A stretch of DNA of 49,146 bases from TC-15 sp034437275 (GTDB lineage: Bacteria > Chloroflexota > Anaerolineae > Aggregatilineales > Aggregatilineaceae): NCBI GenBank assembly GCA_034437275.1, contig DAOTUD010000004.1, forward strand, positions 1-49,146, given 5' to 3'. The notes beneath the pieces are model-generated. The model made no database searches and was not told the DNA's origin. It was given only the letters and a program-made list of their open reading frames with translations. Position 1 is the stretch's first letter, and each line of letters starts with the position of its first letter. The position numbers and the translations under genes were made by a program. Below are positions 40,906 to 47,389 of the stretch, piece by piece.

Positions 40906-40921
40906 TTATTTCAAGAAATAA
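40906..40921. promoter_or_regulatory. Perfect 16-bp palindrome, likely autoregulatory operator
   Basis: TTATTTC-AA-GAAATAA is a perfect palindrome with a 2-base centre. It overlaps a TATAGT box (40901-40906) and ends 39 bases before the ATG at 40961. ArsR-family repressors bind AT-rich inverted repeats at such positions, which suggests self-control of the operon. Confidence 0.5.
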
Positions 40922-40960
40922 AGCAATCGGTTAAGTTATGAACCTTCCCTGGAAAACCGA

Positions 40961-41572
40961 ATGGATGCCCATCTCCTTGAACGCGCGCGACAGCAGGCGG
41001 AATTCTGCAAGGTGTTTGGTAACGTCAACCGCATCCTGATCTTGTGGGTGCTGGGGGACCGGGAAATGTCTGTTGGAGACATTGCCGAGGCTATCGAATC
41101 GTCCTTGCAAAACACGTCGCAGCATCTCCGTCTGATGAAAGACCGGGGGATTCTGGTCTCGCACCGCGAACAACACATGATCTACTACGGTGTCGCCGAC
41201 CACGAGTTGATGGAAGGCTGCCGGCTCTCACAGAGCGTGCAGGATGGGCCGTTTCGGAAAAGCGCAGACTCCAATCCCGGAGTGCGCAGGGAAAATAGCC
41301 ATCAGGAGGATGTACCCATGACTGAGAACGATCTCGCTAATATCACAGCCGCAAAAGTCGTTGATGCACGGGGCAGCGCCTGCCCAGGGCCGTTGTTGGA
41401 GGCCAAAAAGGGCATTGGGGCCATTGCCGTCGGCGACGTACTCGAAATTTGGTCTGGCGATTCGAACACCAAGAACGACATTCCCAAGTGGTCGCAAAAA
41501 GTCGGTCACGATTATCTGGGAAGTCTGACGGCGGACGGATACGACCGCATCTTCATCAAACGCTCAAAGTGA
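40961..41572 (+). CDS. ArsR-type regulator fused in frame to TusA
   Basis: A 203-residue open frame. Residues 1-90 form an ArsR-family winged helix: VFGNVNRILILWVL, EMSVGDIAEAIESSLQNTSQHLRLMKDRGIL and HREQHMIYYGVAD (beta wing). It lacks the metal-binding CVCDL motif of ArsR/SmtB; its two cysteines (Cys16, Cys87) are spaced roughly like the dithiol of the sulfide/persulfide sensors SqrR and BigR. After a polar linker, residues 120-203 are a complete TusA. No stop codon separates them, but AGGAGG and an internal ATG (41318) allow separate TusA. The cell may thus make a fusion, TusA alone, or both. It heads the operon downstream of a palindrome. Confidence 0.75.
   Translation: MDAHLLERARQQAEFCKVFGNVNRILILWVLGDREMSVGDIAEAIESSLQNTSQHLRLMKDRGILVSHREQHMIYYGVADHELMEGCRLSQSVQDGPFRKSADSNPGVRRENSHQEDVPMTENDLANITAAKVVDARGSACPGPLLEAKKGIGAIAVGDVLEIWSGDSNTKNDIPKWSQKVGHDYLGSLTADGYDRIFIKRSK
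41304..41309 (+). promoter_or_regulatory. Internal ribosome-binding site for TusA
   Basis: A perfect AGGAGG lies 8 bases before the ATG at 41318, inside the ArsR-TusA reading frame. It is a better site than the one in front of the ArsR start (only GGAAAA). Confidence 0.7.
41318..41572 (+). CDS. tusA: TusA-family sulfur carrier (internal start within the fusion frame)
   Basis: 84 residues when started at the internal ATG. TusA proteins carry persulfide sulfur on the Cys of a CPxP motif; here it is DARGSACPGPLLEAKKGI, with Cys at about residue 20. The rest of the two-layer alpha/beta fold is complete: VGDVLEIWSGDSNTKNDIPK, then KVGHDYLGSL and RIFIKRSK. In sulfur-oxidising and some anaerobic bacteria TusA genes lie next to DsrE and Hdr-like genes, as they do here. 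It would pass sulfur to or from DsrE (46937) or the redox complex. Followed by the MvhD-like gene after 10 bases. Confidence 0.85.
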   Translation: MTENDLANITAAKVVDARGSACPGPLLEAKKGIGAIAVGDVLEIWSGDSNTKNDIPKWSQKVGHDYLGSLTADGYDRIFIKRSK

Positions 41573-41582
41573 GGCATCCCTC

Positions 41583-42044
41583 ATGGTCACCACGTCAGAG
41601 GAAATGAAGATTCTCATGCTGGCGACGCTGTCCGGGGGCTATGCCGGGGCCGACGCAGTCGGGCAACTGCACGCTTCATACGCACCAAACACGTATATCC
41701 TGCCCGTCGTGTGCCCGGCGATGTTCCCGGAGGACTTCTACCTGCGTGCCTTCGCGCGCGGGATGGATGCCATCCTGGTGATGTACAGCGGCACAGATTG
41801 CCCCTACCAGGGCGGCGCAGAACGCACCGCGCAGCTCATCAACAAAGTGTACCCTTTGATGACCGAACGCGGCATCAACACCCGGCGGCTGCGCCTGGTG
41901 GCGATCTGCACCGTCTGCACCAGCGCCTTCATGCGCGAAGTCGCGCAGATGAACGAGACGCTGGCCGAGATCGGCCCGGTCAAAGATGAGTTGGCCGCCA
42001 CCCCGGCCCAGGTCGAGCTGTCGTCATCCGGCGGAAAGGGATAA
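41583..42044 (+). CDS. MvhD-like (hydrogenase iron-sulfur/HdrA-partner) subunit with relocated cysteines
   Basis: 153 residues related to MvhD/FlpD, the small [2Fe-2S] subunit that feeds electrons to HdrA (also found as the C-terminal part of QmoB). Seen here: YAGADAVGQLHASYAPNTYI, PVVCPAMFPEDFYLRAFARG, ILVMYSGTDCPYQGGAERTA and NTRRLRLVAICTVCTSAF. The N-terminal CxxC of typical members (around CNWCSYAGAD) reads LSGGYAGAD. Cys44 and Cys73 are kept, and a new pair Cys109/Cys112 (ICTVC) lies where others have ISASEG-like residues. A cluster may still form with other ligands. GTGAGG precedes the ATG. It lies between tusA and the qmoA-like gene. Confidence 0.8.
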   Translation: MVTTSEEMKILMLATLSGGYAGADAVGQLHASYAPNTYILPVVCPAMFPEDFYLRAFARGMDAILVMYSGTDCPYQGGAERTAQLINKVYPLMTERGINTRRLRLVAICTVCTSAFMREVAQMNETLAEIGPVKDELAATPAQVELSSSGGKG

Positions 42045-42051
42045 ACCAGCT

Positions 42052-43386
42052 ATGTCTATGCCAAATCTGAACGTTGACGTGCTGGTCGTTGGGGGGGGCA
42101 TCGCCGGGATGCAGTCGGCGCTGGACCTGGCCGACCAGGGCTACCATGTGGCGCTGGTCGAGCGGGAAGCCAGCATCGGCGGCAAGATGATCATGCTGAG
42201 CAAGGTCTTCCCGACGCTGGACTGCTGTAGCTGCATTACCACGCCCAAGATGTCTGCGGTGGCGCACCACGACAACATCGACCTGCTGACCTACTGCGAG
42301 GTGCAATCCGTCGACGAGTCCCCTGGCGGTGGCTTCGCGGCCCAGGTGCTCCAAAAGCCGCGCTACGTCGATCTCGACGCCTGCACCGGCTGTCGCCAAT
42401 GTGAATATGTCTGCCCCATCGATCTGCCCTCGTCGTTTGATAAGCACCTGGGGGCCGTGCGTCCCATTCGCGTGCCGTTCTCGACGGCAGTTCCCCAAAA
42501 AGCCATCCTCGATATCGACAACTGCCTGCTGTGCGGCAAGTGCGAAAAAGCCTGTCCGGTCGATGCCATCGACTTTTCCCAGCAGCCGGAAACCTTCGCC
42601 ATCGAGGCCGGCGCGATCGTCCTGGCGACCGGGTTTGAACTGACGCCAACCGGTGCCAAAGCCGAGTATGGCGGCGGCACGCTGTTGAATGTCATTGATG
42701 CGCTGGTCATGGAGCGGTTGCTGGCTCCCACCGGCCCGTATGGGCATGTGCTGTGCCCCGCCGACGGCAAAGAGCCGGACTCGATCGCGTATGTGCAATG
42801 CGCCGGTTCGCGGGATACGACGCTGGGCGTCGAATACTGCTCGCGCGTGTGCTGCATGTACGCCATCAAGCAGGCGATGCTGCTTTCTGGGGCGCTGCCG
42901 CTGGCCGATATCACGATCTACTACATGGACATCCGCACCTTTGGCAAGGGCTACGAGCAGTTCTACCAGAACGCGAAAGCCATGGGGATCGAGTTCGTCA
43001 AGGGCAAGGTGGCGCGCATCACGGAGGATGAAGAACAGCGGCCTGTTGTGCGCGTGGAGCTGATCGAAGACGGCGCGCAAGTCGTTGAGCGCACGCACGA
43101 TCTGGTCGTGCTTTCCGTCGGGATGCTGCCCGGCTACGATCCACAATCCCTGTATGACGTCCCCACGGCGGATGACGGGTTCGTGACCGTCCCCACGCCG
43201 AACATCCGGCCCAGCACCACACCCAGGCCGGGCGTGTTCGTCACGGGCGCGGCAGCCGGCCCGATGGACATCGTCGACAGCATCGTGATGGCCGGCGCAG
43301 CGGCGGCGGAAGCGGCGGCCTATCTGGAAGACAGCCGGCGTGCATCGTCGCAGGCCACAGCGACAAAGGAGGCGGTCCATGCCTGA
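42052..43386 (+). CDS. QmoA/HdrA-like FAD and iron-sulfur protein
   Basis: 444-residue flavoprotein related to QmoA and the HdrA core. FAD fold: VDVLVVGGGIAGMQSALDLAD. The HdrA loop FPTLDCCSCITTPKM (Cys58, 59, 61) is intact. Two complete [4Fe-4S] motifs follow: CTGCRQCEYVCP (Cys111, 114, 117, 121) and CLLCGKCEKACP (Cys158, 161, 164, 168). The second conserved HdrA segment is YCSRVCCMYAIKQAM. The C-terminal FAD-binding part ends with GVFVTGAAAGPMDIVDSIV. It would pass electrons between flavin and clusters toward the QmoC-like membrane subunit. AAAGGG precedes the ATG. It overlaps the next flavoprotein by 8 nt. Confidence 0.9.
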   Translation: MSMPNLNVDVLVVGGGIAGMQSALDLADQGYHVALVEREASIGGKMIMLSKVFPTLDCCSCITTPKMSAVAHHDNIDLLTYCEVQSVDESPGGGFAAQVLQKPRYVDLDACTGCRQCEYVCPIDLPSSFDKHLGAVRPIRVPFSTAVPQKAILDIDNCLLCGKCEKACPVDAIDFSQQPETFAIEAGAIVLATGFELTPTGAKAEYGGGTLLNVIDALVMERLLAPTGPYGHVLCPADGKEPDSIAYVQCAGSRDTTLGVEYCSRVCCMYAIKQAMLLSGALPLADITIYYMDIRTFGKGYEQFYQNAKAMGIEFVKGKVARITEDEEQRPVVRVELIEDGAQVVERTHDLVVLSVGMLPGYDPQSLYDVPTADDGFVTVPTPNIRPSTTPRPGVFVTGAAAGPMDIVDSIVMAGAAAAEAAAYLEDSRRASSQATATKEAVHA

Positions 43387-45427
43387 GACACGTTCGAATG
43401 GAAATATCCGCATTGGCGTGTACGTGTGCTACTGCGGAGGCAATATCAGCGACGTGGTGGACTGCGAAAAAGTCGCCGACGCGCTGCGCGAACTGCCCGA
43501 TGTCGTTGTGTCACGCACCGATATGTCGATGTGTTCCGATGCCGGGCAAGCCCTGATCGAAGAGGACATCGTTGAACGGGGGGTCAATCGGGTTGTGGTC
43601 GGCGCATGTGCGCCATCGCTGCACGAACGCACCTTCCGCAACACGATCGCGCGCGCCGGCCTGGATGCGGGCCTCAACCCGTACCTGTACCATCATGTCG
43701 GGCTGCGCGAGCAGGTATCGTGGGTGCACCAGAGCAATCCCCAACAGGCCACCACCAAAGCCATCCGCCTGATGATGGCTGGCATCGCCAAAGCGCGCTT
43801 GCTCGCACCGCTGGAGCCGAGCGTTCTGGATGCCGAACAGCACGCGCTGGTGATCGGCGGCGGGGTAGCCGGACTGCGCGCCGCCTGGGACATTGCGCGG
43901 CGCGGCCTGCGCGTGACGCTGATCGAGAAGTCGCCGTTTTTGGGCGGGCACATGGCCCAACTCGAAACGACGTTCCCGACCGGTGAGGATGCGCGCGCTG
44001 CCCTGCACGAACTGATCGACGGGGTGGTGAACCATCCGCTGGTCACAGTCCACACGCGCGCCGAACTGACGGCAGTCAGTGGCTACATCGGCAATTTCCA
44101 GGCACAGATCACCCAGCAGTCGCGCGGCGTTAGCGAGGACTTTACCCATTTCGAAGCTGCGGCGGCGGCCTGCCCGGTCGATGTGCCGGACGAGTTCAAC
44201 TACGGCCTGACCACCCGCAAAGCGCTCTACCAGGCCTATCCGGGCGCGTATCCCAACCTGCCCGCGATCGACTGGGAACACTGCGATGGGTGTGGCGAAT
44301 GCCTCAACGCCAATGGAACCGGGCTAAACCTGGAGAACAAGCCCACCACGTTCGACCTGAACGTCGGCGCGTTCGTGGTGGCGACCGGCTTCCGGCCCTA
44401 CGAGCCGCGCCCGGGTGAATACGGCTACGGCGAGCATGACGAAGTAATCACGCTGCCGCAGATGATCCGGCTGCTGTCGCTGGCGGGGGAAGATGAACCC
44501 CTGAACTGGCATGGCCGGACGATCCAGAATGTCGCGTTGATCCACTGCGTGGGCAGCCGCGAGATCCCCGGCGTGCACGCGCCGCAGCCCGATGGGCAGG
44601 TGAACGACTACTGCTCGCGGGTGTGCTGTACCGCCGCGCTGCATCTGGCCAACGACCTGCGCGCGCGCTACCCGGACCTCAACCTCTTCGACATCCACGA
44701 GGACATCCGCACGTATGGCCGCGGCCACGAAGACTACTACACCGACGCGGCGGCGAACCAGGTGCGCTTCCTGCGCTTTCACGGCGCAGAGCGCCCGGAG
44801 GTGCTGCCCGCCCCAGCAGGCGACGACAGCCCGCTGCTGGTCCGCGTCAAGGACTACCTGACGTGGGGCGAGGAGCTGGATGTCCCCGCCGACCTGGTGG
44901 TGCTGGCGACGGGCATCATGCCCACCGTCGTCGATGACCTCGTCAAGCTGCTCAAGATCTCCGTCGGGACCGATCGCTTCTTGCTGGAGGTGCATCCCAA
45001 GCTCCAGCCGGTCGAGACGTCGGTGCCGGGTGTCGTGCTGGCCGGTACCGCGCAAGGGCCGATGAACATCCAGGAGGCCAGCGCGGCGGCCTCGGCGGCG
45101 GCGGCCAAAGTGGCCGTGCTGCTGGGCCAGGGGTCCGTCGAGTTGGATCCGTTCGTGGCCCACGTCGACCCCGAGAAATGTGATGGTTCCGGCCAGTGTG
45201 TCGCGGTCTGCGCTTACGAAGACGCCATCGGGCTGCAACCCGTGAGCGTCAACGGCCAGACGGTCGAGCAAGCCGTCGTGACGCCGGCTAACTGTGTGGG
45301 CTGTGGAGCCTGTGTGAGCGCCTGCCCCAACCGCGCGATCGATGTGCAGGGTTGGACGCTGGGCCAATACGAGGCCATGCTCGACGCGCTGACCGCGCCC
45401 CTGCCCGTTGTGGAGAGTGCAACATGA
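43379..45427 (+). CDS. HdrA/QmoB-like flavoprotein with partly lost Fe-S ligands
   Basis: 682 residues with full-length HdrA domain order: N-terminal domain (VYVCYCGGNISDVVDCEKVA; GACAPSLHERTFR), FAD fold (ALVIGGGVAGLRAAWDIARR, about 156-175), and C-terminal ferredoxin pair. Several ligands are missing. The DCxxC loop reads FPTGEDARAAL. The first internal cluster keeps only Cys265 (AAACPVDVPDEFN). The second is CDGCGECLNANGTG, without its last Cys. The C-terminal pair is CDGSGQCVAVC (one Cys missing) plus a complete CVGCGACVSACP (639-649). It is probably the QmoB counterpart, with its MvhD part encoded separately. AAGGAGG lies 7 bases before the start. Coupled to both neighbours by overlaps. 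Confidence 0.87.
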   Translation: MPETRSNGNIRIGVYVCYCGGNISDVVDCEKVADALRELPDVVVSRTDMSMCSDAGQALIEEDIVERGVNRVVVGACAPSLHERTFRNTIARAGLDAGLNPYLYHHVGLREQVSWVHQSNPQQATTKAIRLMMAGIAKARLLAPLEPSVLDAEQHALVIGGGVAGLRAAWDIARRGLRVTLIEKSPFLGGHMAQLETTFPTGEDARAALHELIDGVVNHPLVTVHTRAELTAVSGYIGNFQAQITQQSRGVSEDFTHFEAAAAACPVDVPDEFNYGLTTRKALYQAYPGAYPNLPAIDWEHCDGCGECLNANGTGLNLENKPTTFDLNVGAFVVATGFRPYEPRPGEYGYGEHDEVITLPQMIRLLSLAGEDEPLNWHGRTIQNVALIHCVGSREIPGVHAPQPDGQVNDYCSRVCCTAALHLANDLRARYPDLNLFDIHEDIRTYGRGHEDYYTDAAANQVRFLRFHGAERPEVLPAPAGDDSPLLVRVKDYLTWGEELDVPADLVVLATGIMPTVVDDLVKLLKISVGTDRFLLEVHPKLQPVETSVPGVVLAGTAQGPMNIQEASAAASAAAAKVAVLLGQGSVELDPFVAHVDPEKCDGSGQCVAVCAYEDAIGLQPVSVNGQTVEQAVVTPANCVGCGACVSACPNRAIDVQGWTLGQYEAMLDALTAPLPVVESAT

Positions 45428-45729
45428 CCCTGACACGCGAAGAAGCCCGCCAACGCGGCGCGCTGCTCAAGCAGCTGCGCGACCAGCACGCCGAATCGGT
45501 CGAGCGCACCCGCGCGCTGCTCAAGGAGCAGCAGACCATCCGGCGGCAGATCTGCCAACAACTGCGCAGTGCGCCCAAGACCGTACCCGAAATCGCAGCG
45601 GCGACCGGACTCCTGGCGCAGGACGTGCTGTGGCATGTCACCGCCATGAAAAAATATGACCGGATCGTTGAAGTGGGCCAATGCGGCGAGTACTACCAGT
45701 ATGCAATGGCAAAGGAAGAAGACGCATGA
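45424..45729 (+). CDS. Small winged-helix DNA-binding-like protein
   Basis: 101 residues. A long charged helix (about 5-40, TREEARQRGALLKQLRDQHA...) leads to a winged-helix segment: IRRQICQQLRSAPKTVPEIAAATGLLAQDVLWHVTAMKKYDRIVEVG, with the turn at PEIAAATGL. It ends in CGEYYQYAMAK. Fold-level similarity to ArsR/MarR-like regulators is good, though its own DNA target is unknown. Both of its boundaries are ATGA overlaps with the flanking redox genes, an unusual place for a regulator, so it could instead be a small assembly or contact subunit of the complex. Confidence 0.72.
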   Translation: MTLTREEARQRGALLKQLRDQHAESVERTRALLKEQQTIRRQICQQLRSAPKTVPEIAAATGLLAQDVLWHVTAMKKYDRIVEVGQCGEYYQYAMAKEEDA

Positions 45730-46889
45730 GCACACGTGTCGATCTCTCTTTGGTAGACGAGATCAAGGAATATGGCGCTGTCAATCCCGAAACCTGCTTC
45801 AACTGTGGCAACTGCACCGCGATCTGCCCGCTGACCGAGGACGGGCACCCGTTCCCACGCAGCACGATCCGCCTGCTCCAGATGGGGCTGCGCGATCGCC
45901 TGCTGGAAAGCCCCGATCCCTGGCTGTGCTACTACTGCGGCGACTGCACGCGCACCTGCCCCAAAGCAGCCGAACCCGCCGAAACCATGATGGCAGCGCG
46001 GCGCTGGCTCACCGCGCAGTACGACCAGTCCGGGCTGGGCGCGAAGCTGTACACGTCCGAGCGGGCGGTGTTCCGGCTGATCACACGCTATGTGCTGCTG
46101 ACGCTGCTGGTGTTTGTCGTGTTTCACGTGCTGACCGGCTTTGACCGGGTCGTCACCGACCGCGTCGAACTCAACACGTTCGCGCCGGTGATGATCGTGT
46201 GGGCGTTCGTGCTGGTGCATTTCGCCTTCCTGGGCTACCGGTTGGTCAACAACACGCTGAACATGGCGCGGCGCGTCATGCACGCAACCACACAGCAGAT
46301 CAACATCCCGCTGATGACGTACGTCCGCGAGTTCAAGGAATTTTTGGTGCACTTTGTCACCCAAAAACGCTGGCGCGACTGTGACGAACAAGAGCACCGG
46401 CGCTGGCTGTTCCATCTGCTGCTGGTATCGGGCTACGTGACGATGCTGGTCCTGATTGTGCCGCTGCTGTGGTGGTTCCAGACGGATAACATCTACCCGC
46501 TGTATCACCCACAGCGCTGGGTGGGTTACTATGCCACGATCGTGCTGCTGTTCGGCTCGACGGAAATCCTGATCGGGCGCTATCGCCAACGTGAGGAAAT
46601 CCATCGCTTTTCGCACCCGACCGACTGGCTGTTCCCGTCGTTCATCCTGGTCAGCACGGTGACCGGCATCCTGGTGCACATCTTCCGCTATGCCGGGTGG
46701 GCCTGGCCGACGTACATCATCTACGTCATTCACCTGATGGCCGTACTGGCGATGCTAGACACCGAGGTCGGCATCGGCAAGTGGACGCACATGATCTACC
46801 GCCCGCTGGCGATGTACCTGGACGCAGTGCAGAAGCGCGCCTACCAGGAGCAGCATGAACAGGAACTCGCGCCGGCAGGTACCGATTGA
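45726..46889 (+). CDS. QmoC-like membrane subunit (HdrC ferredoxin + cytochrome b fusion)
   Basis: 387 residues. The N-terminal HdrC-like part carries two [4Fe-4S] motifs, CFNCGNCTAICP (Cys24, 27, 30, 34) and CYYCGDCTRTCP (Cys68, 71, 74, 78). The membrane part has about six helices (for example ITRYVLLTLLVFVVFHVL, FILVSTVTGILVHIF and IIYVIHLMAVLAML) with several His suited as haem b ligands (in LVHFAF, FHLLLV, LVHIFR, VIHLMAV). This is the architecture of QmoC, which exchanges electrons with menaquinone. It links the soluble flavoproteins encoded upstream to the membrane. ATGA overlap with the upstream gene. Confidence 0.92.
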   Translation: MSTRVDLSLVDEIKEYGAVNPETCFNCGNCTAICPLTEDGHPFPRSTIRLLQMGLRDRLLESPDPWLCYYCGDCTRTCPKAAEPAETMMAARRWLTAQYDQSGLGAKLYTSERAVFRLITRYVLLTLLVFVVFHVLTGFDRVVTDRVELNTFAPVMIVWAFVLVHFAFLGYRLVNNTLNMARRVMHATTQQINIPLMTYVREFKEFLVHFVTQKRWRDCDEQEHRRWLFHLLLVSGYVTMLVLIVPLLWWFQTDNIYPLYHPQRWVGYYATIVLLFGSTEILIGRYRQREEIHRFSHPTDWLFPSFILVSTVTGILVHIFRYAGWAWPTYIIYVIHLMAVLAMLDTEVGIGKWTHMIYRPLAMYLDAVQKRAYQEQHEQELAPAGTD

Positions 46890-46936
46890 CGCACGCTAAA
46901 ACGCATATTCAACAGGCATTAAAAAGGAGAAACTTA

Positions 46937-47308
46937 ATGAGTGAAAACGGAAATAGCCCGATGGTCGTCATCTGCAACAGCGATGGCCCGGGGGTGATGC
47001 CTACTTTCATCATGGGGGCGTCGGGCGTCGGCATTGGCGAGGATGTGCTGCTGTTCTTCTGCCCGGGGGGATCGAAGGTGCTGCTGAAGGGCGAACTGGA
47101 GAAGTTCCAGGGCAAAAAGGGGCTTCCCGATCCGGTCGACCTGTTCAACACGATCCTCGACGAGGGGGGACGCATCATCTTGTGCGAGTTGGCGCTGGAG
47201 AACAAGGGCATCAAGGAAGAAGACCTGCGCGACGAGCGGATCGAGATTATGAATGCACCTTCATTCCTGCTGCAAGCTCAAGGCGCGGGGGTTACCTTCA
47301 CGTTTTAG
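46937..47308 (+). CDS. DsrE-family sulfur-transfer protein
   Basis: 123 residues of the DsrE/DsrF-like fold, whose members carry sulfur on a conserved Cys. Seen here: MVVICNSDGPGVMPTFIMGA, GIGEDVLLFFCPGGSKVLLKG (Cys42), a helix, and GRIILCELALENKGIKEEDLRD (Cys83), ending in FLLQAQGAGVTFTF. Cys83 follows strand 4, where the catalytic Cys sits in DsrE. AAAAAGGAGAAAC precedes the ATG, an excellent site. It is the last gene of the operon; 47 bases separate it from the QmoC-like gene. It is the natural partner of TusA encoded at the operon start. Confidence 0.87.
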   Translation: MSENGNSPMVVICNSDGPGVMPTFIMGASGVGIGEDVLLFFCPGGSKVLLKGELEKFQGKKGLPDPVDLFNTILDEGGRIILCELALENKGIKEEDLRDERIEIMNAPSFLLQAQGAGVTFTF

Positions 47309-47313
47309 GCCAC

Positions 47314-47371
47314 GCAGCGGCGGGCAGTGTCATCCGGACGCTGCAGCGGCGGGCAGTGTCATCCGGACGCT
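47314..47371. repeat. Two-copy 29-bp tandem direct repeat
   Basis: Positions 47314-47342 and 47343-47371 are identical and adjacent. The second copy supplies most of the operon terminator; the first lacks the T-tract. Confidence 0.9.
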
Positions 47372-47380
47372 GCCCGTTTT
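47350..47380 (+). terminator. Intrinsic terminator of the Qmo-like operon
   Basis: An 11-bp stem (47350-47360 with 47366-47376, one U-G pair), a 5-base loop and TTTT, 41 bases after the DsrE gene stop. It is built from the second copy of the tandem repeat. Confidence 0.8.
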
Positions 47381-47389
47381 GCTTCCCCG

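Larger units (their letters stand above)
40495..40960. other. 466-bp divergent intergenic region with two palindromic operator candidates
   Basis: It separates the transporter operon (minus) from the ArsR/TusA-Qmo-like operon (plus). It holds a 24-bp near-perfect palindrome (40591-40614), a TATAGT -10 box for the transporter (40572-40567, minus), a GC-rich inverted repeat (40802-40824) and a 16-bp palindrome near the ArsR start (40906-40921). Small open frames of 60-80 codons show no homology, RBS or plausible codon use. No gene is called. Confidence 0.6.

Noticed and set aside
40648..40934. Small open frames in the divergent spacer
   Set aside because: Products of 65-81 residues lack homology, good ribosome-binding sites and consistent codon use.
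41318..41572. Treating ArsR and TusA as two genes only
   Set aside because: There is no stop between them in the given sequence, so the fusion must be kept as an option alongside the internal start.
47314..47371. Possible CRISPR fragment
   Set aside because: Only two directly adjacent copies with no spacer, and the unit forms part of a terminator.
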